From: Methylophilus sp. 13
GTDB lineage: Bacteria; Pseudomonadota; Gammaproteobacteria; Burkholderiales; Methylophilaceae
DNA: 64,000 nucleotides
Direction: 5' to 3'
Assembly: GCF_015354335.1 (NCBI RefSeq)
Contig: NZ_JADKYR010000003.1
Span: 558,001 to 622,000 of the forward strand
A model generated the notes under the pieces. It saw only the letters and a list, made by a program, of their open reading frames with translations. It was not told where the DNA came from and did not search any database. The position numbers and the translations under genes are program-made. Of the stretch, positions 9,279-18,048 are shown piece after piece (position 1 is the stretch's first letter; each line of letters begins with the position of its first letter).

Positions 9279-10160
9279 ATGCAACTGGTGATTGTGACCG
9301 GGCTCTCCGGCTCGGGTAAAACCATTGCCTTGCGCGTGTTTGAAGACAGCGGCTATTACTGCATTGATAACCTGCCTGCCACCTTGCTGCCGCATATCCA
9401 GAGCCATGTGGCCAACCGTGATGCGGCCAAAGTGGCGGTGAGTATTGATAGCCGCAGCATTGCGATTGAGTCTTTACCCGACATCCTGAAAACCCTCAAG
9501 AGCCAGGGCATTGCCGCGCATCTGCTGTTTCTGGATGCCAGCCTGGAGACGCTGGTCAAGCGCTTTTCTGAAACCCGGCGCAAACACCCGCTCAGCACGC
9601 CAGATCAAGCACTGGCCGAGAGCATTAAACATGAGCGTGACTTGCTGTCTGGCCTGAATAATCTGGGCCACCATGTGGATACCAGCAACCTGTCATCCAA
9701 TGCCTTGCGCAACCACACCCGGGACTGGATGCTGCAAATTGAACAAAGCTATTTGCCCGCCCGCTCGCATTCGCTGGTGCTGTCGTTTATCTCGTTTGGC
9801 TTTAAACATGGCATTCCACTCGATGCCGACTTTGTGTTTGATGTGCGCAGCCTGCCCAACCCGCATTACGATCCGATTTTGCGACCTTACAATGGCACGC
9901 AGGCGCCGATACAGCAGTTTTTGCAAAATGAATCACAGGTGCTTGAAATGCAGCAAGACATTCAGCACTATATCGAAAAATGGCTACCAAGCTTTTATCA
10001 CGACCATCGCAGCTATGTCACGGTAGGCATCGGCTGCACCGGGGGGCAACACCGTTCCGTCTATCTGGTGGAACAATTGGGGGCGTATTTCAAGCAACAG
10101 CATCAAGTCATGATTCGCCACCGCGAACTGCAGGATGCCGCCGCGATCGCTACCCCGTAA
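9279..10160 (+). CDS. rapZ: RNase adapter protein RapZ (YvcJ family NTPase)
   Basis: This 293-residue P-loop protein has GLSGSGKT at residues 8-15, a DNLP motif, and a conserved C-terminal GIGCTGGQHRSVYLVEQL segment. In enterobacteria RapZ guides RNase E to the small RNA GlmZ and so controls GlmS; in other phyla homologues bind nucleotides, and the role is less clear. Its position between hprK and PTS genes is typical of proteobacterial nitrogen- or regulatory-PTS loci and suggests a link of cell-wall precursor supply to phosphotransferase state. Confidence 0.95.
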   Translation: MQLVIVTGLSGSGKTIALRVFEDSGYYCIDNLPATLLPHIQSHVANRDAAKVAVSIDSRSIAIESLPDILKTLKSQGIAAHLLFLDASLETLVKRFSETRRKHPLSTPDQALAESIKHERDLLSGLNNLGHHVDTSNLSSNALRNHTRDWMLQIEQSYLPARSHSLVLSFISFGFKHGIPLDADFVFDVRSLPNPHYDPILRPYNGTQAPIQQFLQNESQVLEMQQDIQHYIEKWLPSFYHDHRSYVTVGIGCTGGQHRSVYLVEQLGAYFKQQHQVMIRHRELQDAAAIATP

Positions 10161-10181
10161 CGAGACTCTGAAAGTACATTT

Positions 10182-10589
10182 ATGATTGGTGTTTTGATTA
10201 TTGCGCACGGTAGCCTGGGACCCAGCCTGATTGACTGCGCCACACATGTGATGGGCAACCGCCCGGCACAGCTGGATTATCTGGAAATTTCAAAAAATGA
10301 TGACCCGGCAACGGTACTGCCCAAGGCGCAGGCACTGGTGCAAAGCCTGGACAGTGGCCAGGGGGTGCTGGTGTTGTCAGATATTTATGGTGCAACCCCG
10401 TGCAACATTGTCACCAAACTGCTGACACCAGACGAGACCGAGGGCGTGGCTGGCGTGAACCTGCCCATGCTGGTGCGCGTGCTCAACTACCGTCACGAGG
10501 GTTTGCACTCCTGCATCCAGAAGGCCCTCAGCGGTGGCCGCGACGGCGTTGTCCACTTTACCAAAACCACTTGTCATCACGCACAATAA
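10182..10589 (+). CDS. PTS EIIA component, mannose (ManX) type
   Basis: This cytoplasmic phosphocarrier of 135 residues accepts phosphate from HPr on His9, in the motif LIIAHGSLG at the N-terminus. The LSDIYGATPCN segment is characteristic of the mannose-type EIIA fold. No EIIB, EIIC or EIID gene lies nearby, so it is likely regulatory rather than part of a sugar importer. It sits between rapZ (21 bases upstream) and the HPr gene (11 bases downstream) in one operon. Confidence 0.93.
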   Translation: MIGVLIIAHGSLGPSLIDCATHVMGNRPAQLDYLEISKNDDPATVLPKAQALVQSLDSGQGVLVLSDIYGATPCNIVTKLLTPDETEGVAGVNLPMLVRVLNYRHEGLHSCIQKALSGGRDGVVHFTKTTCHHAQ

Positions 10590-10600
10590 CCTCATAAAAC

Positions 10601-10870
10601 ATGGCCAAACTTTCTTTAGAAATCATCAATAAACTCGGCTTGCACGCACGCGCCTCCACCAAATTCACCCAAACTGCCAGCCAGTTCAAGAGCGAAGTCT
10701 GGGTGGAAAAGAATGGCCGTCGGGTCAATGCCAAAAGCATTATGGGCGTGATGATGCTGGCCGCCGCCAAGGGCAGCATCATTGACATTGAAGCCACCGG
10801 CCCGGATGAAGATCAGGCGCTGGCCGCACTCGAAGCACTGGTTAACGACTATTTTGGCGAGGGTGAATAA
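10601..10870 (+). CDS. ptsH: Phosphocarrier protein HPr
   Basis: This 89-residue protein relays phosphate from enzyme I to EIIA. The active-site His15 lies in LGLHARAST, and the regulatory Ser46 lies in NAKSIMGVMML, the target of the HPr kinase encoded upstream. The stop codon is followed without any gap by the enzyme I start, so the two are translationally coupled. Confidence 0.97.
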   Translation: MAKLSLEIINKLGLHARASTKFTQTASQFKSEVWVEKNGRRVNAKSIMGVMMLAAAKGSIIDIEATGPDEDQALAALEALVNDYFGEGE

Positions 10871-12622
10871 TTGACCAGCTTTAGCATGCATGGCGTCGGG
10901 GTATCGAGTGGCATTGCCATCGGCCATGCACACCTGATTTCGCATGCCCTGCTCGAAGTCGTGCACTTCAAAATTGAGGCGTCTGCTATCGACGAGGAAA
11001 TTGCCCGCTTTGAACGTGCAATCGGTCTGGTCAAGCACGACCTGGAACAGCTCAAAGCACAACTGCCCAAAAATGCCCCGGCTGAACTGAGTGCCTTTAT
11101 CAATACCCACTTAGCCATGCTGACTGACAAATCATTGTCAGAAGCGCCTAAAGCCATTATCCGTAATGAGCTGTGCAACGCCGAATGGGCGCTCAAACAG
11201 CAAATGGATGATATCGTCGCCCAGTTTGACGCGATTGAAGACGCCTATTTGCGTGAGCGCAAGCAGGATGTGGTGCAGGTGGTCGAGCGTGTAATCAAGG
11301 TCTTGTTGGGCCGCGACCAACTCGCCGCCAGCGAGAAAAAACTGCAAGCCAGACAAGAGCGCGCCATGATTCTGGTGGCGCATGATGTCTCCCCGGCAGA
11401 TGCCATCCAGTTCAAACATCACCAGTTTGCAGCCTTTATCACCGATGTCGGCGGTGTCACGTCGCATACGGCGATTCTGGCCCGCAGCCTGAATATTCCA
11501 TCCATCGTTGCCTTGCAGCGCGCCCGTGACCTGATCAATGACGGCGAACTGATGATAGTCGACGGCAGCGAGGGTGTGGTCATCGTCAATCCTGACCCTG
11601 AGGTACTGGCGGAATACCAACTCAAGCAAAACCAGTGGCAACTTGCCCAGCAAAAGCTGCAACGGATTAAAACGACCAAGGCCGTCACCGTGGATGGGGT
11701 GGCGATTGACTTACTGGCCAATATTGAAGTGCCTGACGATGTGGTTGCTGCCAAAGCCTCGGGCGCCGTCGGCGTAGGCTTATACCGGACCGAGTTCCTG
11801 TTTATGAATCGCACCGAAATGCCCGATGAGCAGGAACAGTTTGAAGCCTACAAACATGTGGCGGAGGCCATGAAAGGCCAGCCGGTCACCATCCGCACGC
11901 TGGATATTGGCGCCGACAAGCAACTGAACCCGGATGAAGTGGTGACGGCCATCAACCCGGCGCTGGGCTTGCGTGCCGTGCGCTATTGCCTGGCCGAGCC
12001 GCATATTTTTCACAGCCAATTCCGCGCCCTGTTGCGTGCCTCGCACTATGGCCAGGTGAAAATCCTGATTCCCATGCTGTCCAACCTGGCAGAACTGCGA
12101 CAAACCAAACTGCTGTTCGCCCGTGCCAAAGAATCGCTGCGCCAGCAAGGCATCCCGTTTGACGAGCAAGTGCCTATCGGCGGCATGATCGAAGTACCGG
12201 CCGCCGCCATCAATGCTGACGCCTTTGCCCAGGAGCTGGACTTTTTGTCCATAGGCACCAATGACCTGATTCAATATACGCTGGCGATTGACCGTGCCGA
12301 CGATGCGGTGGCACATTTGTATAACCCTTTGCACCCAGCCGTCTTGCGCTTGATCCAGATGACGGTTGCCGCCGCCGCCAAATATGACAAGCCGGTCTCT
12401 GTCTGCGGCGAAATGGCGGGCGACATCAAACTGACGCGCTTGCTGGTTGGCATGGGCATGCGCCAGTTATCCATGCATCCGGCGCATATCCTGAGCGTGA
12501 AGTCGCAAATCCTGCAGAGCGAAGAAAACGTGCTGGCCAAACAAGCCAGAAAAATTCTGTCGCTCAATGATCTGGAGAAAATTGACCCACTGATTAAAAA
12601 ATTAAATGGCGAAGTGCACTAA
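10871..12622 (+). CDS. ptsI: Phosphoenolpyruvate-protein phosphotransferase (enzyme I)
   Basis: This enzyme transfers phosphate from phosphoenolpyruvate to HPr. It has 583 residues. The phosphorylated His199 is in GGVTSHTAILARS, the PEP-binding domain contains GLYRTEFLFMNR, and EVPAAAINADAFA with SIGTNDLIQYTLAIDR and VSVCGEMAGD lie in the C-terminal barrel. The start is a TTG directly after the ptsH stop, with GAGGGTG just upstream; an ATG five codons later is an alternative. It has no GAF domain, so it is a plain EI rather than PtsP. With no permease in the operon, the system probably serves regulation. Confidence 0.96.
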   Translation: MTSFSMHGVGVSSGIAIGHAHLISHALLEVVHFKIEASAIDEEIARFERAIGLVKHDLEQLKAQLPKNAPAELSAFINTHLAMLTDKSLSEAPKAIIRNELCNAEWALKQQMDDIVAQFDAIEDAYLRERKQDVVQVVERVIKVLLGRDQLAASEKKLQARQERAMILVAHDVSPADAIQFKHHQFAAFITDVGGVTSHTAILARSLNIPSIVALQRARDLINDGELMIVDGSEGVVIVNPDPEVLAEYQLKQNQWQLAQQKLQRIKTTKAVTVDGVAIDLLANIEVPDDVVAAKASGAVGVGLYRTEFLFMNRTEMPDEQEQFEAYKHVAEAMKGQPVTIRTLDIGADKQLNPDEVVTAINPALGLRAVRYCLAEPHIFHSQFRALLRASHYGQVKILIPMLSNLAELRQTKLLFARAKESLRQQGIPFDEQVPIGGMIEVPAAAINADAFAQELDFLSIGTNDLIQYTLAIDRADDAVAHLYNPLHPAVLRLIQMTVAAAAKYDKPVSVCGEMAGDIKLTRLLVGMGMRQLSMHPAHILSVKSQILQSEENVLAKQARKILSLNDLEKIDPLIKKLNGEVH

Positions 12623-12748
12623 CGCTGCACGGATGCCCTTGTATTAAACAAAACTCATCACCATCATCAATATATACAATGAGCCAAATGCGAACATTTG
12701 GCGAATAATACGCCTCTATCATCTATCGCATTCAACAAAGGATTTGCT

Positions 12749-14779
12749 GTGAGCACCAACCCATTACTTGCTTTTAGTGGCCTGCCCAAATTTAACGATA
12801 TCCGTCCAGAGCACGTCTCCCCCGCCATTGACCAGTTACTGACAGAAGGCCGTGCCTTGGTAGAGCGCCTGGCGACTGCCAGCGAGACGCCCGACTGGCA
12901 AAACTTTGTGCAGCCGATTGAAGACTACTCGGAAAGACTGTCTCGCAGCTGGGGGCCGGTCGGGCACATGAACGCCGTGGTCAACACGCCAGAACTGCGT
13001 GAAGCCTATAATGAAAACCTGGCCAAACTGACCGATTTTTACAGCGACCTGTCACAGGATGAGCGCCTGTACGCCAAGTACAAAGCCATCCAGGCCAGCG
13101 CAGGTTACGCACAATTGAGCCGGGCACAACGCAAGATTATCGACAACGAAGTGCGTGGCTTCAAACTGGGCGGTGCCGAGCTGCCGCCAGCCGAAAAAGT
13201 ACGCTTCAAGGAAATCGCCGAACAACTATCCAAACTGGGCAGCAAGTTTGAAGAAAATATCCTCGATACCACCAACGACTTCAAGCATCTGGTGACAGAC
13301 GCAGCCGAACTCACAGGGCTGCCTGAGGACGCCTTGCAAGCGGCCGCCGAAGCTGCAAAAGCAGAGGAGAAAACCGGCTATCTGTTTACGCTGCACTTCC
13401 CGTCTTACATGCCGGTCATGCAATACTGCGACAACCGCGCCCTGCGTGAAACGCTGTATCGGGCCTATGCTACGCGCGCCTCAGAATTCAGTAAACCCGA
13501 ATGGGATAACACCGCCCTGATCGCTGACCTGCTCAAACTCAAGCAGGAAGAAGCGCAACTGTTAGGCTTTAAAAACTATGCTGAACTGTCGCTAGCGACC
13601 AAGATGGCAGATACGCCGGCACAGGTGATTGAATTTCTGGACACCCTGGCCAAGCGGGCCAAACCCTATGCCGAAAAAGACATGGCCGAACTCAAGGCCT
13701 ATGCCGAAAAGCTGGGCTTTAGCGACATGCAGGCCTGGGATGTGTCCTACATCAGCGAAAAACTGCGCCAGGACAAATACGCGTTTTCAGATCAGGAAGT
13801 CAAACAATACTTCCCCGAAGACAAGGTGCTGGCAGGCCTGTTTAAAGTGGTGGAAACCATTTTTGGCGTGCAGGTGCGCAAAACCGATGCGCCGTTATGG
13901 CATAAGGATGCGGGTTTTTATGAGATCAGCGACCAGCAGCGCCAGCCAATTGCCTATTTCTATCTGGACTTGTATGCGCGGCATGGCAAACGCGGGGGCG
14001 CCTGGATGGATGAGTGCATTACCCGCCGCAAAATTGCCAATGGCATAGAGCTGCCGGTTGCCTACCTGACCTGTAACTTCTCGGCACCCGTTGGCGACAA
14101 ACCTGCGCTGTTCACCCATGACGAAGTGATCACGCTGTTCCATGAATTTGGTCACGGCCTGCACCACATGCTAACCCAGGTCGAGGAATACAGTGTTTCC
14201 GGCATTAAGGGCGTGGAATGGGACGCGGTCGAACTCCCCAGCCAGTTTATGGAAAACTTCTGCTGGGAATGGGACGTGCTGCGCCATATGACGGCGCATG
14301 TCGACACTGGTGAGCAACTGCCGCGCGCACTGTTCGACAAAATGGTCGCCGCCAAAAACTTCCAGGCCGGCATGCAAACCGTGCGCCAGATCGAGTTTTC
14401 ATTGTTTGATATGCGTTTGCACAGCAGCTTTGACCCGGCAGGCAAGCAGACGGCACTCGACGTGCTCGAACAGGTGCGTGATGAAGTGGCCGTGTTGCGT
14501 CCGCCGAAATGGAACCGTTTCCCCAATAGCTTTAGCCATATTTTTGCAGGCGGTTATGCCGCAGGCTACTACAGCTACAAATGGGCAGAAGTGCTATCTG
14601 CGGATGCCTATAGCCTATTTGAAGAGCTGGGCGTGTTGTCTGCCGAGGCAGGCAGCCGCTTTAAAAACGAGGTGCTGGCACAAGGTGGCGCACGTCCGGC
14701 CATGGAGTCTTTTGTTGCCTTTAGAGGTCGCGAGCCGAGTATGGATGCGTTGTTACGCCACAACGGCATGGCAAGTTAA
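12749..14779 (+). CDS. prlC: Oligopeptidase A (M3 family zinc metallopeptidase)
   Basis: This cytoplasmic peptidase degrades signal-peptide fragments and other oligopeptides. It has 676 residues from the GTG at 12749, which was chosen because AAAGGA lies six bases upstream and the product then starts STNPLL as in homologues; the open frame extends to a TTG at 12698. The zinc motif HEFGH starts at His465 in LFHEFGHGLHHML, with the third ligand Glu in the downstream QFMENFCWEW helix. The gene stands alone and is followed by a clear terminator. Confidence 0.96.
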   Translation: MSTNPLLAFSGLPKFNDIRPEHVSPAIDQLLTEGRALVERLATASETPDWQNFVQPIEDYSERLSRSWGPVGHMNAVVNTPELREAYNENLAKLTDFYSDLSQDERLYAKYKAIQASAGYAQLSRAQRKIIDNEVRGFKLGGAELPPAEKVRFKEIAEQLSKLGSKFEENILDTTNDFKHLVTDAAELTGLPEDALQAAAEAAKAEEKTGYLFTLHFPSYMPVMQYCDNRALRETLYRAYATRASEFSKPEWDNTALIADLLKLKQEEAQLLGFKNYAELSLATKMADTPAQVIEFLDTLAKRAKPYAEKDMAELKAYAEKLGFSDMQAWDVSYISEKLRQDKYAFSDQEVKQYFPEDKVLAGLFKVVETIFGVQVRKTDAPLWHKDAGFYEISDQQRQPIAYFYLDLYARHGKRGGAWMDECITRRKIANGIELPVAYLTCNFSAPVGDKPALFTHDEVITLFHEFGHGLHHMLTQVEEYSVSGIKGVEWDAVELPSQFMENFCWEWDVLRHMTAHVDTGEQLPRALFDKMVAAKNFQAGMQTVRQIEFSLFDMRLHSSFDPAGKQTALDVLEQVRDEVAVLRPPKWNRFPNSFSHIFAGGYAAGYYSYKWAEVLSADAYSLFEELGVLSAEAGSRFKNEVLAQGGARPAMESFVAFRGREPSMDALLRHNGMAS

Positions 14780-14794
14780 TCACTTTGTACATCT

Positions 14795-14822
14795 AGCCAA
14801 GTGTCTGACACTTGGCTTTTTT
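14795..14822 (+). terminator. Rho-independent terminator of prlC
   Basis: There is a perfect 10-bp stem (14795-14804 with 14808-14817), a CTG loop and a run of five T. It lies 15 bases after the prlC stop. Confidence 0.95.
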
Positions 14823-14865
14823 ACACGCACCCGCTATGCTAGCCAGATCGTTTTAAGGATTAAAA

Positions 14866-15174
14866 ATGTCTCGTCTGCCCCTCTGTGTGTTACTGATTGC
14901 CTTGTTGCCGACGGTGGCGTTTGCCGCCAAAGAAGAAGCAGATGATATTCAAGCCAAAACCGCCAATGGCGATGAAGTGGTGCTGCACGCCAATGGCTAC
15001 TGGGAGTTTAAGGATGCCAAAAAAGCCGAGGAAGCCAAAGTCAAAGTCGAACAATTTGAGCGGAGTAATAGCTGTCCCTTGGGTATGCGGCCCAGCTTTT
15101 TGGGTGTCGGCCGTTGCATCGCGTTTGACGACCCCATCCTCAAGCGGGGTTCACTGAGCGGCAAGGGCCGCTAA
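14866..15174 (+). CDS. Small secreted protein, DUF3157-like
   Basis: This 102-residue product has a signal peptide (LLPTVAFAAK) and is preceded by an AAGGA ribosome site. After cleavage it reads QAKTANGDEVVLHANGYW, a short beta-rich motif like that of DUF3157-type periplasmic proteins, then a highly charged Lys/Glu helix (residues 45-62) and a C-terminal segment with two cysteines (SCPLG and GRCIAF). The role is unknown. It is flanked by terminators, so it is its own transcription unit. Confidence 0.75.
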   Translation: MSRLPLCVLLIALLPTVAFAAKEEADDIQAKTANGDEVVLHANGYWEFKDAKKAEEAKVKVEQFERSNSCPLGMRPSFLGVGRCIAFDDPILKRGSLSGKGR

Positions 15175-15208
15175 TTTGCGGCCACGCGAACCTCAGACAA
15201 GCACTAAA

Positions 15209-15240
15209 ACAGGGCAGCCATCGCTGCCCTGTGTCATTTT
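15209..15240 (+). terminator. Stem-loop terminator after the small secreted protein
   Basis: There is a perfect 10-bp stem (15209-15218 with 15223-15232) and a 4-base loop, followed by GTCATTTT. The T run is imperfect, so efficiency may be partial. Confidence 0.75.
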
Positions 15241-15372
15241 CAAATATCCCGCGCACAGCAAGTGCAGGGCACGGGCCGCAAGCACAAGCCATTGTGCGCA
15301 ATATTTAGCCAACGTCCCCCAGTAGGAACGCCACTTGCTTATTTCAGGTTTTAGATGCATTGATGGAGCCTC

Positions 15373-16620
15373 ATGATTAATTCTCTCGATTTTGCCCGCC
15401 ACGGCGACAAACAAAACTCCGCCTTTTTTGAAGAGTATTTGCAAAAGCTGCTCGAAGAGCGCGACCAGCTCGGGCTGACCGACATGATTCAGGAAATCGA
15501 TGCGCTGATGATTACGGTAGACCCTGATCATTCGATCCAGTACATCGCCGAACTGTCTTTAATGACCTCTTACCATTATCTGGTGACACTGGAGAGTGAG
15601 AAGCACTGGACGCATATTCTGCGCATAGACCTCGACTCGCCGGATTTACTGGTCCGAGAGGTGAAAGACCCTAACTTCAGGGGGATTTTCCGCGCACTCA
15701 ACGAGATCTATCCTGTTGGGGCGCGCAAACCAAATAGCCGCTACATGGGTGAAATCATCCGCGTTACCAATATGCACGAGGTGGTGAAGTTACAGGAAGA
15801 ACGCGAATTCCGCTTTTTTACCCAGGACGAAGTGCGCAAACTGGAATTGCCGGGCAATGTGGCGATCAGCAAACCTTCGCCCTACACGCATAATATCGTT
15901 GGCTATATGAAACGCGAGCCGGATGAATTACGCGTGTATGCGCTTGGTATCAGTACCATCCGCGCCGATGTGCAAGCCGCGTATGAAGAGGCTAAAAACC
16001 TGCAGGCCAAGCTGCGCATAGACGATTTGATTTTGCCGGTGGATCACCTGGCCACCCGCGTTTATAGCCAAAACCGTGAGGTGGCGATTCTCGAATACCT
16101 GTCCTGGTCCAGCTACTTTTTCTGGGGCGCCTATAACATCTGGGATCAGAACTCCTCCACCAATGTGACCAAGAGCGTGCATGGTTTCCCAGAAACCAAG
16201 AGTCCGGCCAAAGTGTTTACCGCCAACAATACGCCTTATTTTGTTAACCACCTGGAAAAACTGCCCTCGCCGACCGAGACCTTTGTGCGTAACTATGGCC
16301 CGCGCTTGCACCATATCGCCTTATCAGTCAAAGATGGCACCCGTGACGGCAAGGAAAATATCGAATTTGTCGTCGATGCCATTGCCAGCCAGGGCAAAGG
16401 CTTTCTGCTCGATGTGATTGGCTCCAAGGAAGAAGGCCTGAAACAGATTTTCTCTAATGCCTCTGAACACTCCTCGCTGATTATTGAATATGTACAACGC
16501 TATGACGGCTTTGATGGCTTTTTCACCCGGGATAACGTGGCCAAGCTGACAGAGGCCGCCGGGGTGGAAGAAGGCGTGCTGGAGCAACAGGCAAGATTGA
16601 GTCAGCGCGCTGGGAAATAA
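15373..16620 (+). CDS. HPPD/VOC-like protein with unknown N-terminal domain
   Basis: This 415-residue cytoplasmic protein carries a C-terminal half resembling 4-hydroxyphenylpyruvate dioxygenase and related VOC dioxygenases. A possible 2-His-1-Glu iron site is visible at His225 (PVDHLATRV), His314 (LHHIALSV) and Glu372 (LIIEYVQRYDG), and the end FFTRDNVAKLTEAAG matches the HPPD C-terminal helix pattern. The His-to-Glu spacing (58) is shorter than in true HPPD. Residues 1-180 match nothing I recognise. No tyrosine-catabolism gene is near. It may be a dioxygenase with a different substrate; the function is inference. Confidence 0.6.
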   Translation: MINSLDFARHGDKQNSAFFEEYLQKLLEERDQLGLTDMIQEIDALMITVDPDHSIQYIAELSLMTSYHYLVTLESEKHWTHILRIDLDSPDLLVREVKDPNFRGIFRALNEIYPVGARKPNSRYMGEIIRVTNMHEVVKLQEEREFRFFTQDEVRKLELPGNVAISKPSPYTHNIVGYMKREPDELRVYALGISTIRADVQAAYEEAKNLQAKLRIDDLILPVDHLATRVYSQNREVAILEYLSWSSYFFWGAYNIWDQNSSTNVTKSVHGFPETKSPAKVFTANNTPYFVNHLEKLPSPTETFVRNYGPRLHHIALSVKDGTRDGKENIEFVVDAIASQGKGFLLDVIGSKEEGLKQIFSNASEHSSLIIEYVQRYDGFDGFFTRDNVAKLTEAAGVEEGVLEQQARLSQRAGK

Positions 16621-16692
16621 CGGACGTGCACAGGTTGATCTATACTTAGACTCTTTACGCTCAGGCTTTGACGCCTAGACCAAGGATTTTGT

Positions 16693-17349
16693 ATGGATCA
16701 CGCATTCTGGCACAGTCGCTGGCAAAACCAGCAAATTGGCTTTCATCTCGACCAAGCCAACCCGCTTCTGGTCAGCCACTTTCATCATTTGGCATTAACG
16801 GCCGGGCAGTGTATTTTTGTGCCCTTGTGCGGAAAATCGCTGGATATCCCCTGGCTGTTAGACCAAGGGCTACAAGTGGTGGGCATAGAACTGAGCCCAC
16901 TCGCGGTGAAAGCGTTGTTCCAAGAGCTGGCGCTGACGCCAGAAGTAGAAGAGATGGGGGCGATCACCTGTTACCGTGCCGGGCCACTGACTGTGTTTAA
17001 TGGCGACTTTTTTGCCCTCAGCCAGACACAACTGAAGCAGGCGCAAGTAGGTCAGATAGATGCGGCCTATGACCGCGCCGCACTGGTGGCCCTGCCCGCT
17101 GACATGCGCCCACGCTACAGCCAGCATTTGACCGCCTTGACCGCACACGCCAAACAATTGCTGGTGAGTTTTGACTATGACCAATCACTACAAGCCGGAC
17201 CACCGTTTAGTGTCGATGCCCAAGCAGTGCAACAACTGTACGGCAAGGACTTTAGATTAAGCCTCTTGGCCGATGTACCGCTGGCGGGTGGCCTTAAGGG
17301 CAAATGCCCGGCACAAGAACAAGTCTGGTTGTTGCAGGCCTTATCGTAA
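16693..17349 (+). CDS. tpm: Thiopurine S-methyltransferase
   Basis: This is a SAM-dependent methyltransferase of 218 residues. In bacteria it is linked to methylation of thiopurines and of selenium or tellurium compounds. Typical are the N-terminal HAFWHSRWQNQQIGFH, then VPLCGKSLDIPWLLDQG with the SAM-binding motif VVGIELSPLAV, and YDRAALVALPADMRPRY. An AAGGA ribosome site precedes the ATG. It follows the HPPD-like gene on the same strand after 72 bases and may be transcribed with it. Confidence 0.94.
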   Translation: MDHAFWHSRWQNQQIGFHLDQANPLLVSHFHHLALTAGQCIFVPLCGKSLDIPWLLDQGLQVVGIELSPLAVKALFQELALTPEVEEMGAITCYRAGPLTVFNGDFFALSQTQLKQAQVGQIDAAYDRAALVALPADMRPRYSQHLTALTAHAKQLLVSFDYDQSLQAGPPFSVDAQAVQQLYGKDFRLSLLADVPLAGGLKGKCPAQEQVWLLQALS

Positions 17350-17398
17350 AATGCTGCTACTGATTGAATAATTAAATATCAAGACATACTAAAGTAAT

Positions 17399-18034
17399 AT
17401 GAGTCTTTGGCGAACCTCCAGATTGTATGTACTACCATTTTTATGTTTTTTTTCTTTCATCCTACATGCAGAAGAGGATAGTAACTGGTGTAATACTGCC
17501 AATACAGATTATGTTCTTGAATGGGATGTAACAAACTCAAAAGATTTACTCGAAAGAACTTTGCTGGTAAAAAATAAATCATCCGGCAATACTTTTGCCA
17601 CTTTAAATGGTGAAGCTAGTCCCACTCCGGAAATTAGCCAGAGTTTTTATCTTGATGATTATAACTTTGATGGATGCCAAGATATTTCATGGGTAAGCGG
17701 AATGAATGCAAGAGGCGATGTCACTTATACGGTTTTTTTATACAGTCAACCCACCCGCAAATTTATTTATTCTGACGACCTGTCAGCTATATCCAATCTG
17801 AAAATTAGCCAACAGCCTAATTGCTTGTCTGAATCTGAGGCGAATACCTATGAAGACTTTTATGGTGGTACTAGCTCAACTTATTGTTGGATCAAAGGTA
17901 AACTTGTGGAGACAGAACGCTCTGAATTATCACTAGACTCTGAACACAAATGCGCAAAATTTCAACAATTTAGGCTTAATAATGATGGTTTTTTAAGTCT
18001 CACCGGGGAGTCTTGTGAGCGTTTTGTGCCCTAG
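17399..18034 (+). CDS. AT-rich orphan secreted protein
   Basis: This 211-residue protein of unknown family has a signal peptide (LCFFSFILHAEE). Its mature part is acidic and carries the loop YLDDYNFDGCQD, which resembles the calcium-binding DxDxDG-type turn of XAC2610/FG-GAP-like proteins, plus five or six cysteines. By hand count GC is about 34% over 17461-17580, while neighbours are near 50-55%, and codons such as AAA, TTA and TCA dominate. That suggests recent acquisition. It converges on the HAD gene with only 14 bases between the stops. Confidence 0.7.
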   Translation: MSLWRTSRLYVLPFLCFFSFILHAEEDSNWCNTANTDYVLEWDVTNSKDLLERTLLVKNKSSGNTFATLNGEASPTPEISQSFYLDDYNFDGCQDISWVSGMNARGDVTYTVFLYSQPTRKFIYSDDLSAISNLKISQQPNCLSESEANTYEDFYGGTSSTYCWIKGKLVETERSELSLDSEHKCAKFQQFRLNNDGFLSLTGESCERFVP

Positions 18035-18048
18035 CTGATTCGAAAGCT

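Noticed and set aside
12698-12748. TTG start for oligopeptidase A
   Set aside because: No ribosome site precedes it, whereas AAAGGA stands correctly before the GTG at 12749.
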